Part shown: piece after piece, positions 25,622 through 34,998 of the stretch | How positions within the stretch are numbered: position 1 is the stretch's first letter | How the letters are laid out: the number at the start of each line of letters is the position of its first letter | Source of the DNA: VBAS01 sp963773465 | GTDB taxonomy: Bacteria; Bacteroidota; Bacteroidia; Chitinophagales; Chitinophagaceae | Direction: 5' to 3' | Length of the DNA: 64,000 nucleotides | NCBI GenBank assembly: GCA_963773465.1 | Contig: CAVZBF010000004.1 | Span: 1,488,001 to 1,552,000 of the forward strand | Program-made: the position numbers and the translations under genes | Notes under the pieces: generated by a model | Databases searched by the model: none | The model's input: the letters and a program-made list of their open reading frames with translations, nothing else | What the model was told of the DNA's origin: nothing

Positions 25622-26536
25622 ATGGTCGACATCACATCCAAATCAAATAGCCTTCGCAAAGCAATCGCTACTGCAATTGTTTCTGTTTCAAAACAGGAAA
25701 CGATTGATGCAGTAAAAAATAAAGCCGTTCCCAAAGGTGATGTATTTGAATTTTCAAGAGCCGCCGGTTTATTAGCTATTAAAAAAACAAGTGATGTAAT
25801 TCCTGATTGTCATCCTTTGCCTGTTGAATTTGCTGCTATCAAACATGAACTGGATGGTTTAAATATAATTATCACAGTTGAAGTTCATACCATTTATAAA
25901 ACCGGTGTTGAAGTGGAAGCAATGCACGGCGCTGCTATCACCGCATTGACGATCTATGATATGTTGAAACCTTTAGATAAGGGAGTTGAAATTTCGACAA
26001 TTAAACTGGAAACAAAGAAAGGCGGCAAAACAGATTTTAAAGATCAGCAATCAAATGATCTTCGTTGCGCTGTTATTGTTTGTTCCGATGGAGTTGCTGC
26101 CGGAGTAAGAGAAGATAAAAGCGGTAAAACAATTGTTGAAAAATTAGAACAACTCAAATTGCCTGTCAGTCATCATGAAATTATTCCTGATGATTTTTCC
26201 ACTATACAGGAAAAAGTAAAACAATTGAGTAAAGAAGAATATGATCTTGTTCTTTTAACCGGCGGTACAGGTCTGTCGCCAAGAGATGTTACACCAGATG
26301 CAATTGCGCCATTGCTTGACAGGGAAATTCCCGGCATCATGGAAGCCGCACGCAATTATGGTCAGCAACGAACCCCTTATGCAATGCTATCCCGCGGCGT
26401 AGCAGGATTTATAAAAAATACATTGGTTATTACACTTCCTGGTTCTCCGAAAGGAGTTGCGGAAACGATTGATGCCATATTTCCTTATGTACTTCATGTG
26501 TTTCGTGTAAAAGAAGGCGTAAAGCATGACGGCTAG
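25622..26536 (+). CDS. moaCB: Bifunctional MoaC-MogA fusion
   Basis: A 304-residue fusion of two Moco steps. Residues 1-150 are MoaC (cyclic pyranopterin monophosphate synthase): KGDVFEFSRAAGLLAIKKTS, IPDCHPLPV, VEVEAMHGAAITALTIYDM and KLETKKGGKTD, which include the conserved catalytic Asp and Lys. Residues about 160-304 are MogA/MoaB (molybdopterin adenylyltransferase): VIVCSDGVAAGVREDKSG, LLTGGTGLSPRDVTPDA, and LPGSPKGVAETID. It works after MoaA and before MoeA. The frame is intact, unlike most neighbouring Moco genes. Fusion of the two is known in Bacteroidota. Confidence 0.92.
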   Translation: MVDITSKSNSLRKAIATAIVSVSKQETIDAVKNKAVPKGDVFEFSRAAGLLAIKKTSDVIPDCHPLPVEFAAIKHELDGLNIIITVEVHTIYKTGVEVEAMHGAAITALTIYDMLKPLDKGVEISTIKLETKKGGKTDFKDQQSNDLRCAVIVCSDGVAAGVREDKSGKTIVEKLEQLKLPVSHHEIIPDDFSTIQEKVKQLSKEEYDLVLLTGGTGLSPRDVTPDAIAPLLDREIPGIMEAARNYGQQRTPYAMLSRGVAGFIKNTLVITLPGSPKGVAETIDAIFPYVLHVFRVKEGVKHDG

Positions 26537-26758
26537 CACAGAATAATATCCTTAATTTGTTTTTCTGGCTTTTATTTTGTGGTAGTGATCTAAACAAAAG
26601 AACTTTTTCCAATAAAAAGTCTTTAAATTTATACAGCATTTCAACGATTCTTCCAATTGATTCTTCCTTTCGAACCTGCTCTATGTCTTACAAGTTGTTT
26701 GAAAGGTGTTATGGTTTCTGATCACAAATCCTAATTATAAAAATGAAGGAGAAAACTT

Positions 26759-28930
26759 ATGAGTGAACAAACTACTTCCAGCCGTCGAAAATTTTTGCAA
26801 ACAACTGCCGTCATTGGTGGCGGTCTTGTTATCGGATTTCATTTACCGGCCTTTGCAAAAAAACTAAGGAATATCGGAGTTCCTGCTGCTGAAAATTTTG
26901 CGCCCAATGCATTTGTCCGCATTGGTAAGGATAATATGATAACTGTAATCGTTAATCACTCTGAAATGGGACAGGGCGCTTATACTTCTTTACCCATGAT
27001 CATTGCTGATGAATTGGATGCAGACTGGAGCAAAGTAAAATTTGAAGCTGCCCCTGTTGATCCTGTTTATAATCATCCCGGTTTTGGAATGCAGGGCACA
27101 GGAGGAAGCACCAGCACCTGGGTTGAGTGGGACCGTTTCCGTAATGCAGGCGCTACCGGCCGTTTTTTATTGGTTGCCGCGGCAGCGCAAACATGGAATG
27201 TTGATCCTTCTACTTTACGTACAGAAAAAGGATTTGTGATTCATGATGCTACCAGTCGCAAAATTTCTTATGGCGAGTTAGTGGATAAAGCCGCTACCAT
27301 CACTGCGCCTAAAGATGTAAAGCTGAAGGATGCAAAAGATTTTAAGTTTATTGGTAAACCCGTTAAAAGATTAGATACTCCTGAGAAGATCGACGGCTCA
27401 GGAATTTTTGGATTGGATGTAAAAATTCCGGGACTATTAACCGCTGTAATTGCAAGAGCTCCGGTGTTTGGCGGTAAAGTAAAAAGTTTTAATGCTGATA
27501 AAGCAAAAGCAATCGCCGGTGTAAAAGAAGTTGTGCAGATCGATCGGGGCATTGCTGTAGTTGCAAATGGCTTCTGGCCGGCAAAACTTGGTCGTGATGC
27601 ATTGGAAATAGTTTGGGATGAAGGCGCCTTATCGACACTTGATTCAAAAGCACAAACAAAACAATACGCAGATCTCGCAAAACAAACCGGCGCCGTTGCA
27701 AAAAAAGAAGGTGACGTATCTGCAGTAAAAGATAAAGCGGTTAAAAAATTTGATGTAGTTTATGATCTGCCTTACCTCGCTCATGCACCAATGGAGCCGC
27801 TCAATTGTGTGGCCGATGTAAAGGCAGACAGTTGCGAAATATGGGTAGGCACGCAATTTCAAACTGTAGATGCAATGACTGCAGCAGGCATCACCGGCTT
27901 AAAACCAAATCAAATAAAATTACATACAACATTATTGGGCGGCGGCTTTGGTCGTCGTGCTGTGTTAGATGCACATTTTGTAAGTGAAGCAGTGCAGGTA
28001 TCGAAAGCAATAAAGTCACCTGTGAAAGTTGTATGGACAAGAGAAGATGATATTCGCGGTGGTTATTATCGCCCAAGAGCATATCATACGATCAGTGCAG
28101 GACTTGATGCTTCGGGAAAACCACTTTTCTGGAAACAAAATATCGTTTGTCAATCTTTTGCTGTCGGTACTCCGTTAGAAGCAATGATGGTACAAAATGG
28201 AGTAGATGGAACTGCAGTAGAAGGAGCATCTGAAATTCCTTATCATGTTCCCAATCGCCAGGTGGAATGGAACATGGCGCCGAATGGAGTGCCTACTTTA
28301 TGGTGGCGTTCTGTTGGTAGTTCGCATACTGCATTTGTAGTAGAAGGTTTTATTGATGAGTTGGCAAAAGCAGCCGGCAAAGATCCATTTGAATATCGCC
28401 GTATGCTCATGGAAAAACATCCGCGTCAGAAAAAAGTATTGGAGTATGTAGCCGCGAAAGCCGGTTGGAAAAATCCATTGCCTGCCGGAAGGGGAAAAGG
28501 TATTGCCGTGCATGAATCATTCGGCAGCGTGGTGGCAATGGTGGCAGAAGTTTCGATCGTAAAAAATAATTTAAAAGTACATAAGATGACGGTTGCTGTT
28601 GATTGCGGACAGGTAGTAAATCCCGATACGATCAAAGCACAGATGGAAGGTTGTGTTGTTTTTGGTCTTACGGCTGCATTGTATGGTGAAATAAGTTTTG
28701 AGAACGGAAGAGTGAAGCAACGGAATTTTCATGATTACAAAATGGTTCGTATGAATGAGATGCCGGTGGTGGAAGTGCATATCATGGACAGTAAAGAGAA
28801 AATGGGTGGCGTTGGTGAGCCGGGCGTTCCACCGGTTGCACCTGCAGTAATGAATGCACTCTTTACGCTCACAGGAAAAAGGGTAAGAACTTTGCCACTG
28901 CAACCTGATGATTTAAAAAAGAAAGTTTAA
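26759..28930 (+). CDS. Xanthine dehydrogenase-family molybdopterin subunit, IorB-like (second copy), Tat-exported
   Basis: A 723-residue paralogue of the large subunit at 3.9-6.1 kb with the same architecture. The Tat motif SRRKFL is at residues 8-13, followed by a hydrophobic stretch ending LPAFA. HSEMGQGAYTSLPM lies near 60-75, MQGTGGSTSTW follows, LGGGFGRRAV near 396-405 binds the cofactor, and MGGVGEPGVPP near 682 has the catalytic Glu. It is followed by the FeS subunit and a diheme cytochrome c. The order here is large-then-small, the reverse of the first pair, where the small subunit comes first. Substrate unknown; periplasmic location is predicted. RBS-like AAGGAGAAAAC precedes the ATG. 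Confidence 0.9.
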   Translation: MSEQTTSSRRKFLQTTAVIGGGLVIGFHLPAFAKKLRNIGVPAAENFAPNAFVRIGKDNMITVIVNHSEMGQGAYTSLPMIIADELDADWSKVKFEAAPVDPVYNHPGFGMQGTGGSTSTWVEWDRFRNAGATGRFLLVAAAAQTWNVDPSTLRTEKGFVIHDATSRKISYGELVDKAATITAPKDVKLKDAKDFKFIGKPVKRLDTPEKIDGSGIFGLDVKIPGLLTAVIARAPVFGGKVKSFNADKAKAIAGVKEVVQIDRGIAVVANGFWPAKLGRDALEIVWDEGALSTLDSKAQTKQYADLAKQTGAVAKKEGDVSAVKDKAVKKFDVVYDLPYLAHAPMEPLNCVADVKADSCEIWVGTQFQTVDAMTAAGITGLKPNQIKLHTTLLGGGFGRRAVLDAHFVSEAVQVSKAIKSPVKVVWTREDDIRGGYYRPRAYHTISAGLDASGKPLFWKQNIVCQSFAVGTPLEAMMVQNGVDGTAVEGASEIPYHVPNRQVEWNMAPNGVPTLWWRSVGSSHTAFVVEGFIDELAKAAGKDPFEYRRMLMEKHPRQKKVLEYVAAKAGWKNPLPAGRGKGIAVHESFGSVVAMVAEVSIVKNNLKVHKMTVAVDCGQVVNPDTIKAQMEGCVVFGLTAALYGEISFENGRVKQRNFHDYKMVRMNEMPVVEVHIMDSKEKMGGVGEPGVPPVAPAVMNALFTLTGKRVRTLPLQPDDLKKKV

Positions 28931-28969
28931 TTTTTTTATGAGGTCAGCGACATTGCTACAATCATCGCC

Positions 28970-28990
28970 TGTTGCGTCGCACTCTTGTAC
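28970..28990 (+). repeat. Dispersed 21-bp repeat, copy B
   Basis: Contains GTTGCGTCGCACTCTTGTAC; it is the exact reverse complement of 14248-14268. It is one of the few recognisable items in the 275-base gap between iorB-like and iorA-like genes. Confidence 0.7.
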
Positions 28991-29087
28991 GTTCGGTAAT
29001 TCTATTGAGCATTTTTGAAAAATAATGAAAGTCGAATATATCAACCAATTTGTGAGTTTGAAGGCGTCGTGTCCTTAGTGGTTCGTT

Positions 29088-29129
29088 GTGTCCTTTGTGT
29101 TCCTTAGTTTTTTGTAACACAAAGGGCAC
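29088..29129. repeat. Hairpin-forming host repeat
   Basis: GTGTCCTTTGTGTT (29088-29101) pairs with AACACAAAGGGCAC (29116-29129), 14 bp with one T-G, loop 14. Similar to the sequence flanking the IS110 target (18094-18110). Confidence 0.6.
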
Positions 29130-29205
29130 AAAGTATACACGAAGAACACAACGAATTTTACAGGGTGTAACAACCGATTGATCTAAAAAATAAAAGAAAC
29201 TATTT

Positions 29206-29661
29206 ATGATAAATTTAAAAGTAAACGGTAAAGAGCATAGTGTTGATGTAGATCCATCAACACCGATTCTATGGGTATTGCGGGATGCATTGGAGCTTAC
29301 AGGTACTAAATTTGGTTGCGGTATGGCGCAATGCGGCGCCTGCACCGTTCATCTGAATGGCGACGCCATTCGTTCATGCATCACACCTGTAGCAAGAGCA
29401 GCAGGACAGGAAATAAAAACTATCGAAGCGTTAGCCAATGATCCAATCGGTAAGCGTTTACAAAAAGCATGGATCGAAGAAGATGTTCCTCAATGCGGCT
29501 ATTGCCAGAGCGGGCAACTGATGGCTGCGGCTGTCTTGCTTAAAGAAAAACCGAATCCAACAGACAATGATATCGATCTCGGCATGTCGGGTAATATTTG
29601 CCGGTGCGGTACTTATCAGCGTGTAAGAAAAGCGATTCACAGGGCGGCAGCAATGAAATAG
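29206..29661 (+). CDS. (2Fe-2S)-binding subunit, IorA-like (second copy)
   Basis: A 151-residue electron-transfer subunit for the adjacent IorB-like enzyme. It has clusters at C38, C43, C46, C58 (CGMAQCGACTVHLNG) and C97, C100, C132, C134 (CGYCQSGQ, NICRCGTYQ). It is closely similar to the subunit at 6.1-6.6 kb, so the two enzymes arose by duplication or share a donor. No signal peptide, so co-export with the Tat substrate is expected. It is separated from the large subunit by 275 bases with repeat material, unusual for two subunits of one enzyme. Confidence 0.92.
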   Translation: MINLKVNGKEHSVDVDPSTPILWVLRDALELTGTKFGCGMAQCGACTVHLNGDAIRSCITPVARAAGQEIKTIEALANDPIGKRLQKAWIEEDVPQCGYCQSGQLMAAAVLLKEKPNPTDNDIDLGMSGNICRCGTYQRVRKAIHRAAAMK

Positions 29662-29751
29662 AAAGACTGGAAAACCATTAAAGAAATTTTATTATGACAA
29701 CCACAACTTTTAAAAGCATATTCAGGCCTGAAAAAAATAATTTATGCTGTA

Positions 29752-30384
29752 ATGATATTGGGATTTATTACTGCTGTTGCAACTCCGCTTAAGAATAATA
29801 ATAAAATTATTCAGGCTCCAATAGAAATCATTGCTGCAAATACTGAGATCATTACTCCCATAGTTGATAAAGAACAAACACAAGCTGATAAGATCAGGGA
29901 AAAAGAGTCGGCAGAAGCTTTTAAAGAAGCGTATAAAGTTCTTATGCATCCAAGGTGTATGAATTGTCATCCGTCAGGAGATGCTCCGTTACAGGGCGAC
30001 GATAGTCATATACATGCACAAAATGTAACAAGAGGCAAAGATGGCAAAGGTGTGTATGCTATGAAATGTTCCAATTGCCATCAGAAAGAAAATACTCCGG
30101 GGCTAAACATGCCACCCGGTGACCCCGAGTGGCACTTGCCACCTGCAACCATGAAAATGGTATTCCAGGGAAAAACTCCGGCACAACTTGCCGCACAGTT
30201 TAAAGATCAAAAGCAAACGGGTAAAACACTTCAGCAAATGCTAAAGCATGTGGAAGAAGATCATTTGGTAATTAATAGCGGATGGAATCCCGGTGAAGGC
30301 AGAACGACGCCACCACTTAGTCATGCAGAATTTGCTGCGAAATTCAGAGAATGGATTGAGAAGGGAGCGGTTATTCCAAAATAA
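29752..30384 (+). CDS. Diheme cytochrome c, partner of IorAB-type enzyme
   Basis: A c-type cytochrome with two heme-binding motifs, CMNCH at 69-73 and CSNCH at 106-110. The N-terminal hydrophobic stretch (ILGFITAVATP) is part of a membrane anchor or signal peptide. The natural start is probably upstream: the ATG at 29694 (MTTTTFK) is in another frame, and the frame joins AYSGLKKIIYAVM at a run of T/A near 29710, suggesting an indel. It directly follows the FeS subunit and should receive the electrons of the second Mo enzyme. Proteins of this type are often annotated as isoquinoline 1-oxidoreductase subunit in Bacteroidota. Confidence 0.85.
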   Translation: MILGFITAVATPLKNNNKIIQAPIEIIAANTEIITPIVDKEQTQADKIREKESAEAFKEAYKVLMHPRCMNCHPSGDAPLQGDDSHIHAQNVTRGKDGKGVYAMKCSNCHQKENTPGLNMPPGDPEWHLPPATMKMVFQGKTPAQLAAQFKDQKQTGKTLQQMLKHVEEDHLVINSGWNPGEGRTTPPLSHAEFAAKFREWIEKGAVIPK

Positions 30385-30421
30385 ATTTCATAGAATTCTT
30401 TATTGGCAGGCATTCATTTTC

Positions 30422-32239
30422 TTAACGATAGCCACTCGCCTGCAGATCGAACAATCTTGCATACGTATTTCCGGCAGCTAATAATTCATGGTGTGTGCCC
30501 AATTCTTTTATATGCCCTTCATCAATTACCGCAATCCTGTCCGCAATGCGAACAGTTGAAAAGCGATGTGAGATCACAATACCGATTCTGCCTTTCAAAT
30601 TTTCTTTGAGCTCAGCAAAAATGCCTGCTTCCGCTTCAGGATCGAGAGATGAAGTAGGTTCATCCAATATCCATATATCAGCATTGCGGTACATGATCCT
30701 TGCCAATGCTAACCTTTGCCATTCGCCGCCGGAAAGATCATGACCACCTTCAAATAATCTCCCCACTTTTGAATCAAGACCATTTGCCATTTTTTTTACC
30801 AGCCATTCGCTTCGTGAATCTTTCAAGGCTTTCATCACTCTTTCATCATTAGTCTCTTTATCATAAGGCCAGCCCAGCATTACATTTTCTCTTACTGAAA
30901 GTTCGTAAGTAGCATAATCCTGGAACAATACCCCGATGCGGCTTCGTAAATTTTCAGGGTCCATATCTTTTACATCCACACCGCCAACTTTAACCGAACC
31001 ATTTTGTGCATCATAAAAGCGAAGTAATAATTTAACCAATGTACTTTTTCCCGCACCATTCTCACCTACTAATGCGATCAATTCACCACTGCGAATTTTT
31101 AAACTTAAATTTTCAACGGCTTGTCCATGGCCGCCCGGATAAGAGAAACTGACATTTTCAAAACTGATACCATCAACCGGACCTTCCGGAATAGGAACAG
31201 GATCAGCAGGCACCGGCAGTAATGCTTCGATCTTAAGAAATGAAAAATAATCTCCGAGAAATCTCGTGTGCTGATCAACCGCAACAAATGTGCTTGATAT
31301 TTGTCCAAGTGTTCCTGCTACGGATGAAAAAGCACCAATCACCAATACAACACCACCGGGATCGATCGTACCTTCTATACCGCGTAATCCTACAAAGAGG
31401 TAAGCAAGTGCCAATGTCGTTCCGGTTACAAGTCCGCTGATCATTGAGATCCTGACACCGGATTGGTACATTTTTTCTCGTTGTTTGAAAAGATGATCTG
31501 AAATTGTTTTATGTCTTCCTAAAAGATAATCCGCAAGCACATAGGCTTTCACCTCTTTAATTGTTCTTGGCTGGATCAATAATTCACCGATATAATTCCG
31601 TTCTCTTTCTTCAGGAGTTTCCTGGTAATAATATTTGTATAAACGTGATGTAACCCTACTTTCAATTATTAATGATAATAATGATGTGGCTAATGCAAGA
31701 ACAACCAATAACCAATGAAGGCTTGCCAGTAATCCGGCCATTAAAAAAATGGTAACAATATTTCCCGACAAACCAAGTACCGACCACGTAAGGTCACCGG
31801 GTCTCCATGAAACATCCCGTTTTGCCCGTGCCAGGCGATCATGCCAGTCAGAATTATCAAAATGCCCGAGATCGACTCGCGATGCTTTATCAAGCAAGCG
31901 GCGTTCGGCTTCCAATTCAACACGTCTTACATAGAGATTTCTTCCATAGCCAATGTATGAACCGATCGTTCTTTGTATGATAAAGCATATCCACAATCCG
32001 GCAAGGATGGGTAAAAGATCATTGAACGTAAGCGGATGAACTTTTGCTTCGGCAATTTTATTTACCAATAAGGCGCCGAGCCAAACCGTGAACGGAGGAA
32101 TGACGGAGTTGAACATTCCCAATAATGTGTAACGAATAAGAAGCCGGGGAGACGCTGCCCATGCAAGAGACATGCCTTGTTTTAAATTCTGCCATACCCT
32201 GGCAGCACGGCCTTTTATTTTTATAAATCCCGGCGGCAT
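30422..32239 (-). CDS. ABC transporter, fused permease and ATPase (exporter type)
   Basis: A 605-residue half-transporter. The first part has six predicted membrane helices (e.g. LLASLHWLLVVLALATSLLSL). The ATPase part shows Walker A ALVGENGAGKSTLVKLLLRF, signature LSGGEWQRLALARI, Walker B IWILDEPTSSLDPEA and the switch His in VISHRFSTV. It probably works as a homodimer exporting lipid, peptide or drug. No substrate-binding partner is nearby, consistent with an exporter. It is convergent with the diheme cytochrome gene. Confidence 0.9.
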   Translation of the reverse strand: MPPGFIKIKGRAARVWQNLKQGMSLAWAASPRLLIRYTLLGMFNSVIPPFTVWLGALLVNKIAEAKVHPLTFNDLLPILAGLWICFIIQRTIGSYIGYGRNLYVRRVELEAERRLLDKASRVDLGHFDNSDWHDRLARAKRDVSWRPGDLTWSVLGLSGNIVTIFLMAGLLASLHWLLVVLALATSLLSLIIESRVTSRLYKYYYQETPEERERNYIGELLIQPRTIKEVKAYVLADYLLGRHKTISDHLFKQREKMYQSGVRISMISGLVTGTTLALAYLFVGLRGIEGTIDPGGVVLVIGAFSSVAGTLGQISSTFVAVDQHTRFLGDYFSFLKIEALLPVPADPVPIPEGPVDGISFENVSFSYPGGHGQAVENLSLKIRSGELIALVGENGAGKSTLVKLLLRFYDAQNGSVKVGGVDVKDMDPENLRSRIGVLFQDYATYELSVRENVMLGWPYDKETNDERVMKALKDSRSEWLVKKMANGLDSKVGRLFEGGHDLSGGEWQRLALARIMYRNADIWILDEPTSSLDPEAEAGIFAELKENLKGRIGIVISHRFSTVRIADRIAVIDEGHIKELGTHHELLAAGNTYARLFDLQASGYR

Positions 32240-32298
32240 CTTTAAAAATAATCAGAATAAGGGATTTAAAAAAAGGAATGATAACTGCTAGTGAAGGA

Positions 32299-32847
32299 TT
32301 AGTTATTAACCTCATAGATTTTCGTTGCAAGACCTTCACCGCAATCTATAATGTCATATTTGAGAACAATTAATCGTTGAGGGTCAAAATACAATTCATC
32401 TGTTACCAATGCTGGATCATCCCCACGTGCAACAACTTTATATACCAAAACTCTTACACCATTAACACCATCTATTCGCATAGGAATATATCTTACATGG
32501 ATGACAAAAAGATCTTTTGTTGGCTTTATTGCGGTTTTATCATATAGGGCAACTGTATCTTTTCTATGAAAGCTTTTCTCACTTAAAAAAGCACAGAGCT
32601 TTTCGTTTCTCTTGTAAAAAATGTCGCCTTTAATTATGTAAAATTTTTCTCCTCTCGATTTGTATTTTCCTTCAAATACTTTATCAATAAAAGTACTATC
32701 ATTAATCCAGGTACGTTTTAATGTTTGAGGATTGCAACTCCTGAAGTTGTAGCTGACTTCTTTAACTTTCTGCGAGTTTGAAATCTTTGTGATAAGTAAG
32801 GACAAAACGGTAAAGCATAAAAATATTAATATACTATTCTTCATCAA
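32299..32847 (-). CDS. Hypothetical exported protein
   Basis: A 182-residue protein of unknown family. The N terminus is a signal peptide (NSILIFLCFTVLSLLITK). The mature part contains NDSTFIDKVFEGKY, KGDIFYKRNEKLCAFL and FVIHVRYIPMRIDGVNGVR, a beta-rich periplasmic-type sequence. It stands alone between the ABC exporter and the acyl-CoA ligase, 60 and 27 bases away, possibly in one transcript with the ligase upstream. Confidence 0.7.
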   Translation of the reverse strand: MMKNSILIFLCFTVLSLLITKISNSQKVKEVSYNFRSCNPQTLKRTWINDSTFIDKVFEGKYKSRGEKFYIIKGDIFYKRNEKLCAFLSEKSFHRKDTVALYDKTAIKPTKDLFVIHVRYIPMRIDGVNGVRVLVYKVVARGDDPALVTDELYFDPQRLIVLKYDIIDCGEGLATKIYEVNN

Positions 32848-32874
32848 GCTCTTTTATTAATAATTGTTAAATCC

Positions 32875-34668
32875 TCAGGCATGTATCCTTTCAATCGCAT
32901 CCCTATATTTTTCCAATATTACTTTTCGTTTGAGTTTTAAAGTAGGAGTCAGTTCGCCGCCTTCCACGCTCCATTCCCTGGGTAATAATTCAAATTTTTT
33001 TATTTGCTCTACCTGGTTAAAGTTTTGATTGTACCGTTCTACTGCATCTTTAATTAATGCCACTACTTTTTCATTCTTAATAATACCTTCATTTCCATTA
33101 AACTCGATCCCCTGCTCTTTGGCCCATTCTTTTAATGCATTGAACGCGGGAACTATCAAAGCGCCGGTATACTTTTCGCCAGCACCCGTCACCATCATTT
33201 GTTCTATCCACTTCGACTCTTTCATTTTGTTTTCGATAGGCTGCGGTGCAACATATTTCCCGCCGGAAGTTTTAAATATTTCTTTTTTGCGGTCAGTGAT
33301 CTTTAAAAATTTATTATCGATCATTACACCGATATCGCCGGTATAAAACCATCCGTCTTTCAAAACTTCTGCGGTAAGATCAGGCCGTTTGTAATATCCC
33401 ATCATTATATTCGGGCCTTTACATAAGATCTCACCGTCTTCAGCAATTTTTACTTCTACATTTTCTATCAATGTTCCTACGGTTCCAAACATCCTGTTTT
33501 TTGGATTCATTCTATTCACACTAATAACCGGTGATGTTTCTGTTAAACCATATCCTTCCAGGATCGGTACTCTCGCTGCGGTAAACACTCTTAATAGTTT
33601 TACCTGGCAGGCGGCTGAACCGGTTACAATGGCTTTTACATTAGCACCTAATGCCTCTCTCCATTTACTAAAAATTAATTTATTGGCGAGGCCTAATTGC
33701 AGGTTATACCACATCCCCATTTTCTTATTAACATCGTATTTCAATCCAAGACTCAGCGCCCAGTTAAATAATTTTTTCTTTGTGCCGGTAAGTGTTGCAG
33801 CCTTTGCCATTATTCGCTCATATACCTTTTCTAATAGGCGGGGCACGGTGGTAAAGATCAATGGCTTTACTTCTTTAAGGTTCTCACCGATCTTTTCCAT
33901 ATTCTCTGCATAATAAACAGCCACACTATTATATATATAAATGTAACTGACCATTCTTTCGAAAACATGATTCAATGGCAAAAAGCTTAACGCTCTTTTT
34001 CCTTCCACACCAATTTCTTCAAACACACAATTGCTGTCGCATACATTGCTTACAACATTATTATGGCTTAACATTACTCCTTTTGGAGTACCGGTGGTTC
34101 CCGATGTATAAATTATAGTTGCCAGGTCTGAAGGAGTGATGGCAGCGCTTAGCTGTTCTATTTTTGTTAACCGTTCTTTTGTTGCCGGCAGCAAACAGTC
34201 TTTCCAATAGACGGCATTTGGCACATGTTCAAGGGTAAAAATATATTGCAATGAAGGCACACTATCTTTTATGCTCTTTACTTTCAAATACAATTCTTCA
34301 TCATTAACGAAGATTACTTTGGCTTGTGAATCATTTAAGATAAACTGTAACTCGTTTACATTGATGGTTGGATAGATAGGGGCTAATACGGCACCGATTT
34401 TCTGAACAGCAAGATCGATCATCAGCCATTCGGGACGATTTTTACTAATGATCGCAACCTTATCTCTTTTCTCAACTGACATGTCATTCGGAGAAATGCC
34501 AAGATGAAGCAAACCGGAAGCAAGCTGGTTCACCGTATCAGTTACTTCACTTGTGCTATATTTTTTCCACGTGCCTCCTTCTTTTGCTGCAAACATATCA
34601 GGCAAGGGAAGCACCTTTAATTGATAGTCGAGGCAATCAAACAATCGTGTAGGCTTTTGCATCAGCAA
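32875..34668 (-). CDS. Long-chain fatty acid--CoA ligase (AMP-dependent synthetase)
   Basis: A 597-residue ANL-family acyl-activating enzyme that makes acyl-CoA from fatty acid, ATP and CoA. The AMP-binding P-loop IIYTSGTTGTPKGVMLSHNN lies near 190, the A5 region ILEGYGLTETSPVIS near 370, the A7/A8 Asp region GWFYTGDIGVM near 440 and ITDRKKEIFKTSGGKYV near 455. The C-terminal lid carries the catalytic Lys in LTPTLKLKRK. Length and motifs match the FadD15-like Bacteroidota long-chain group. It has no signal peptide and should be cytoplasmic or membrane-associated. Confidence 0.93.
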   Translation of the reverse strand: MLMQKPTRLFDCLDYQLKVLPLPDMFAAKEGGTWKKYSTSEVTDTVNQLASGLLHLGISPNDMSVEKRDKVAIISKNRPEWLMIDLAVQKIGAVLAPIYPTINVNELQFILNDSQAKVIFVNDEELYLKVKSIKDSVPSLQYIFTLEHVPNAVYWKDCLLPATKERLTKIEQLSAAITPSDLATIIYTSGTTGTPKGVMLSHNNVVSNVCDSNCVFEEIGVEGKRALSFLPLNHVFERMVSYIYIYNSVAVYYAENMEKIGENLKEVKPLIFTTVPRLLEKVYERIMAKAATLTGTKKKLFNWALSLGLKYDVNKKMGMWYNLQLGLANKLIFSKWREALGANVKAIVTGSAACQVKLLRVFTAARVPILEGYGLTETSPVISVNRMNPKNRMFGTVGTLIENVEVKIAEDGEILCKGPNIMMGYYKRPDLTAEVLKDGWFYTGDIGVMIDNKFLKITDRKKEIFKTSGGKYVAPQPIENKMKESKWIEQMMVTGAGEKYTGALIVPAFNALKEWAKEQGIEFNGNEGIIKNEKVVALIKDAVERYNQNFNQVEQIKKFELLPREWSVEGGELTPTLKLKRKVILEKYRDAIERIHA

Positions 34669-34998
34669 AAAATTTACGGTTCAAATAATGGCAGGATGAA
34701 TTCTAAACAAATTAGGCAAAAATCCAAAGAATAAAAAAACAGGATTATGTCAAAAGTTAAAGTAAGGCAACAAGTCACACCAAGATGTATGATTACCTTA
34801 ATAAAGTATTGATATAAAGCAAACCTGCCTTATTAGCTTATCTTAATTTTTATTTTACCAATAATAAGGCAATAAGGTATTCCACTTTTAGTTCCCAATT
34901 GTTACTGAGTGATAAGGTACTTTGTAGCAGTGGAGATTTATTAAATATTCCTCGCCTGTATTACTAAATTTATTACTGATAACTTCCTTTGAGGTTTT
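34669..34998. other. Gene-free stretch, no feature recognised
   Basis: 330 AT-rich bases between the ligase start and the end of the TPR gene. I see no ORF of weight, no repeat of the families seen elsewhere, no TAnnTTTG box on the minus strand, and no clear hairpin terminator. Confidence 0.6.
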
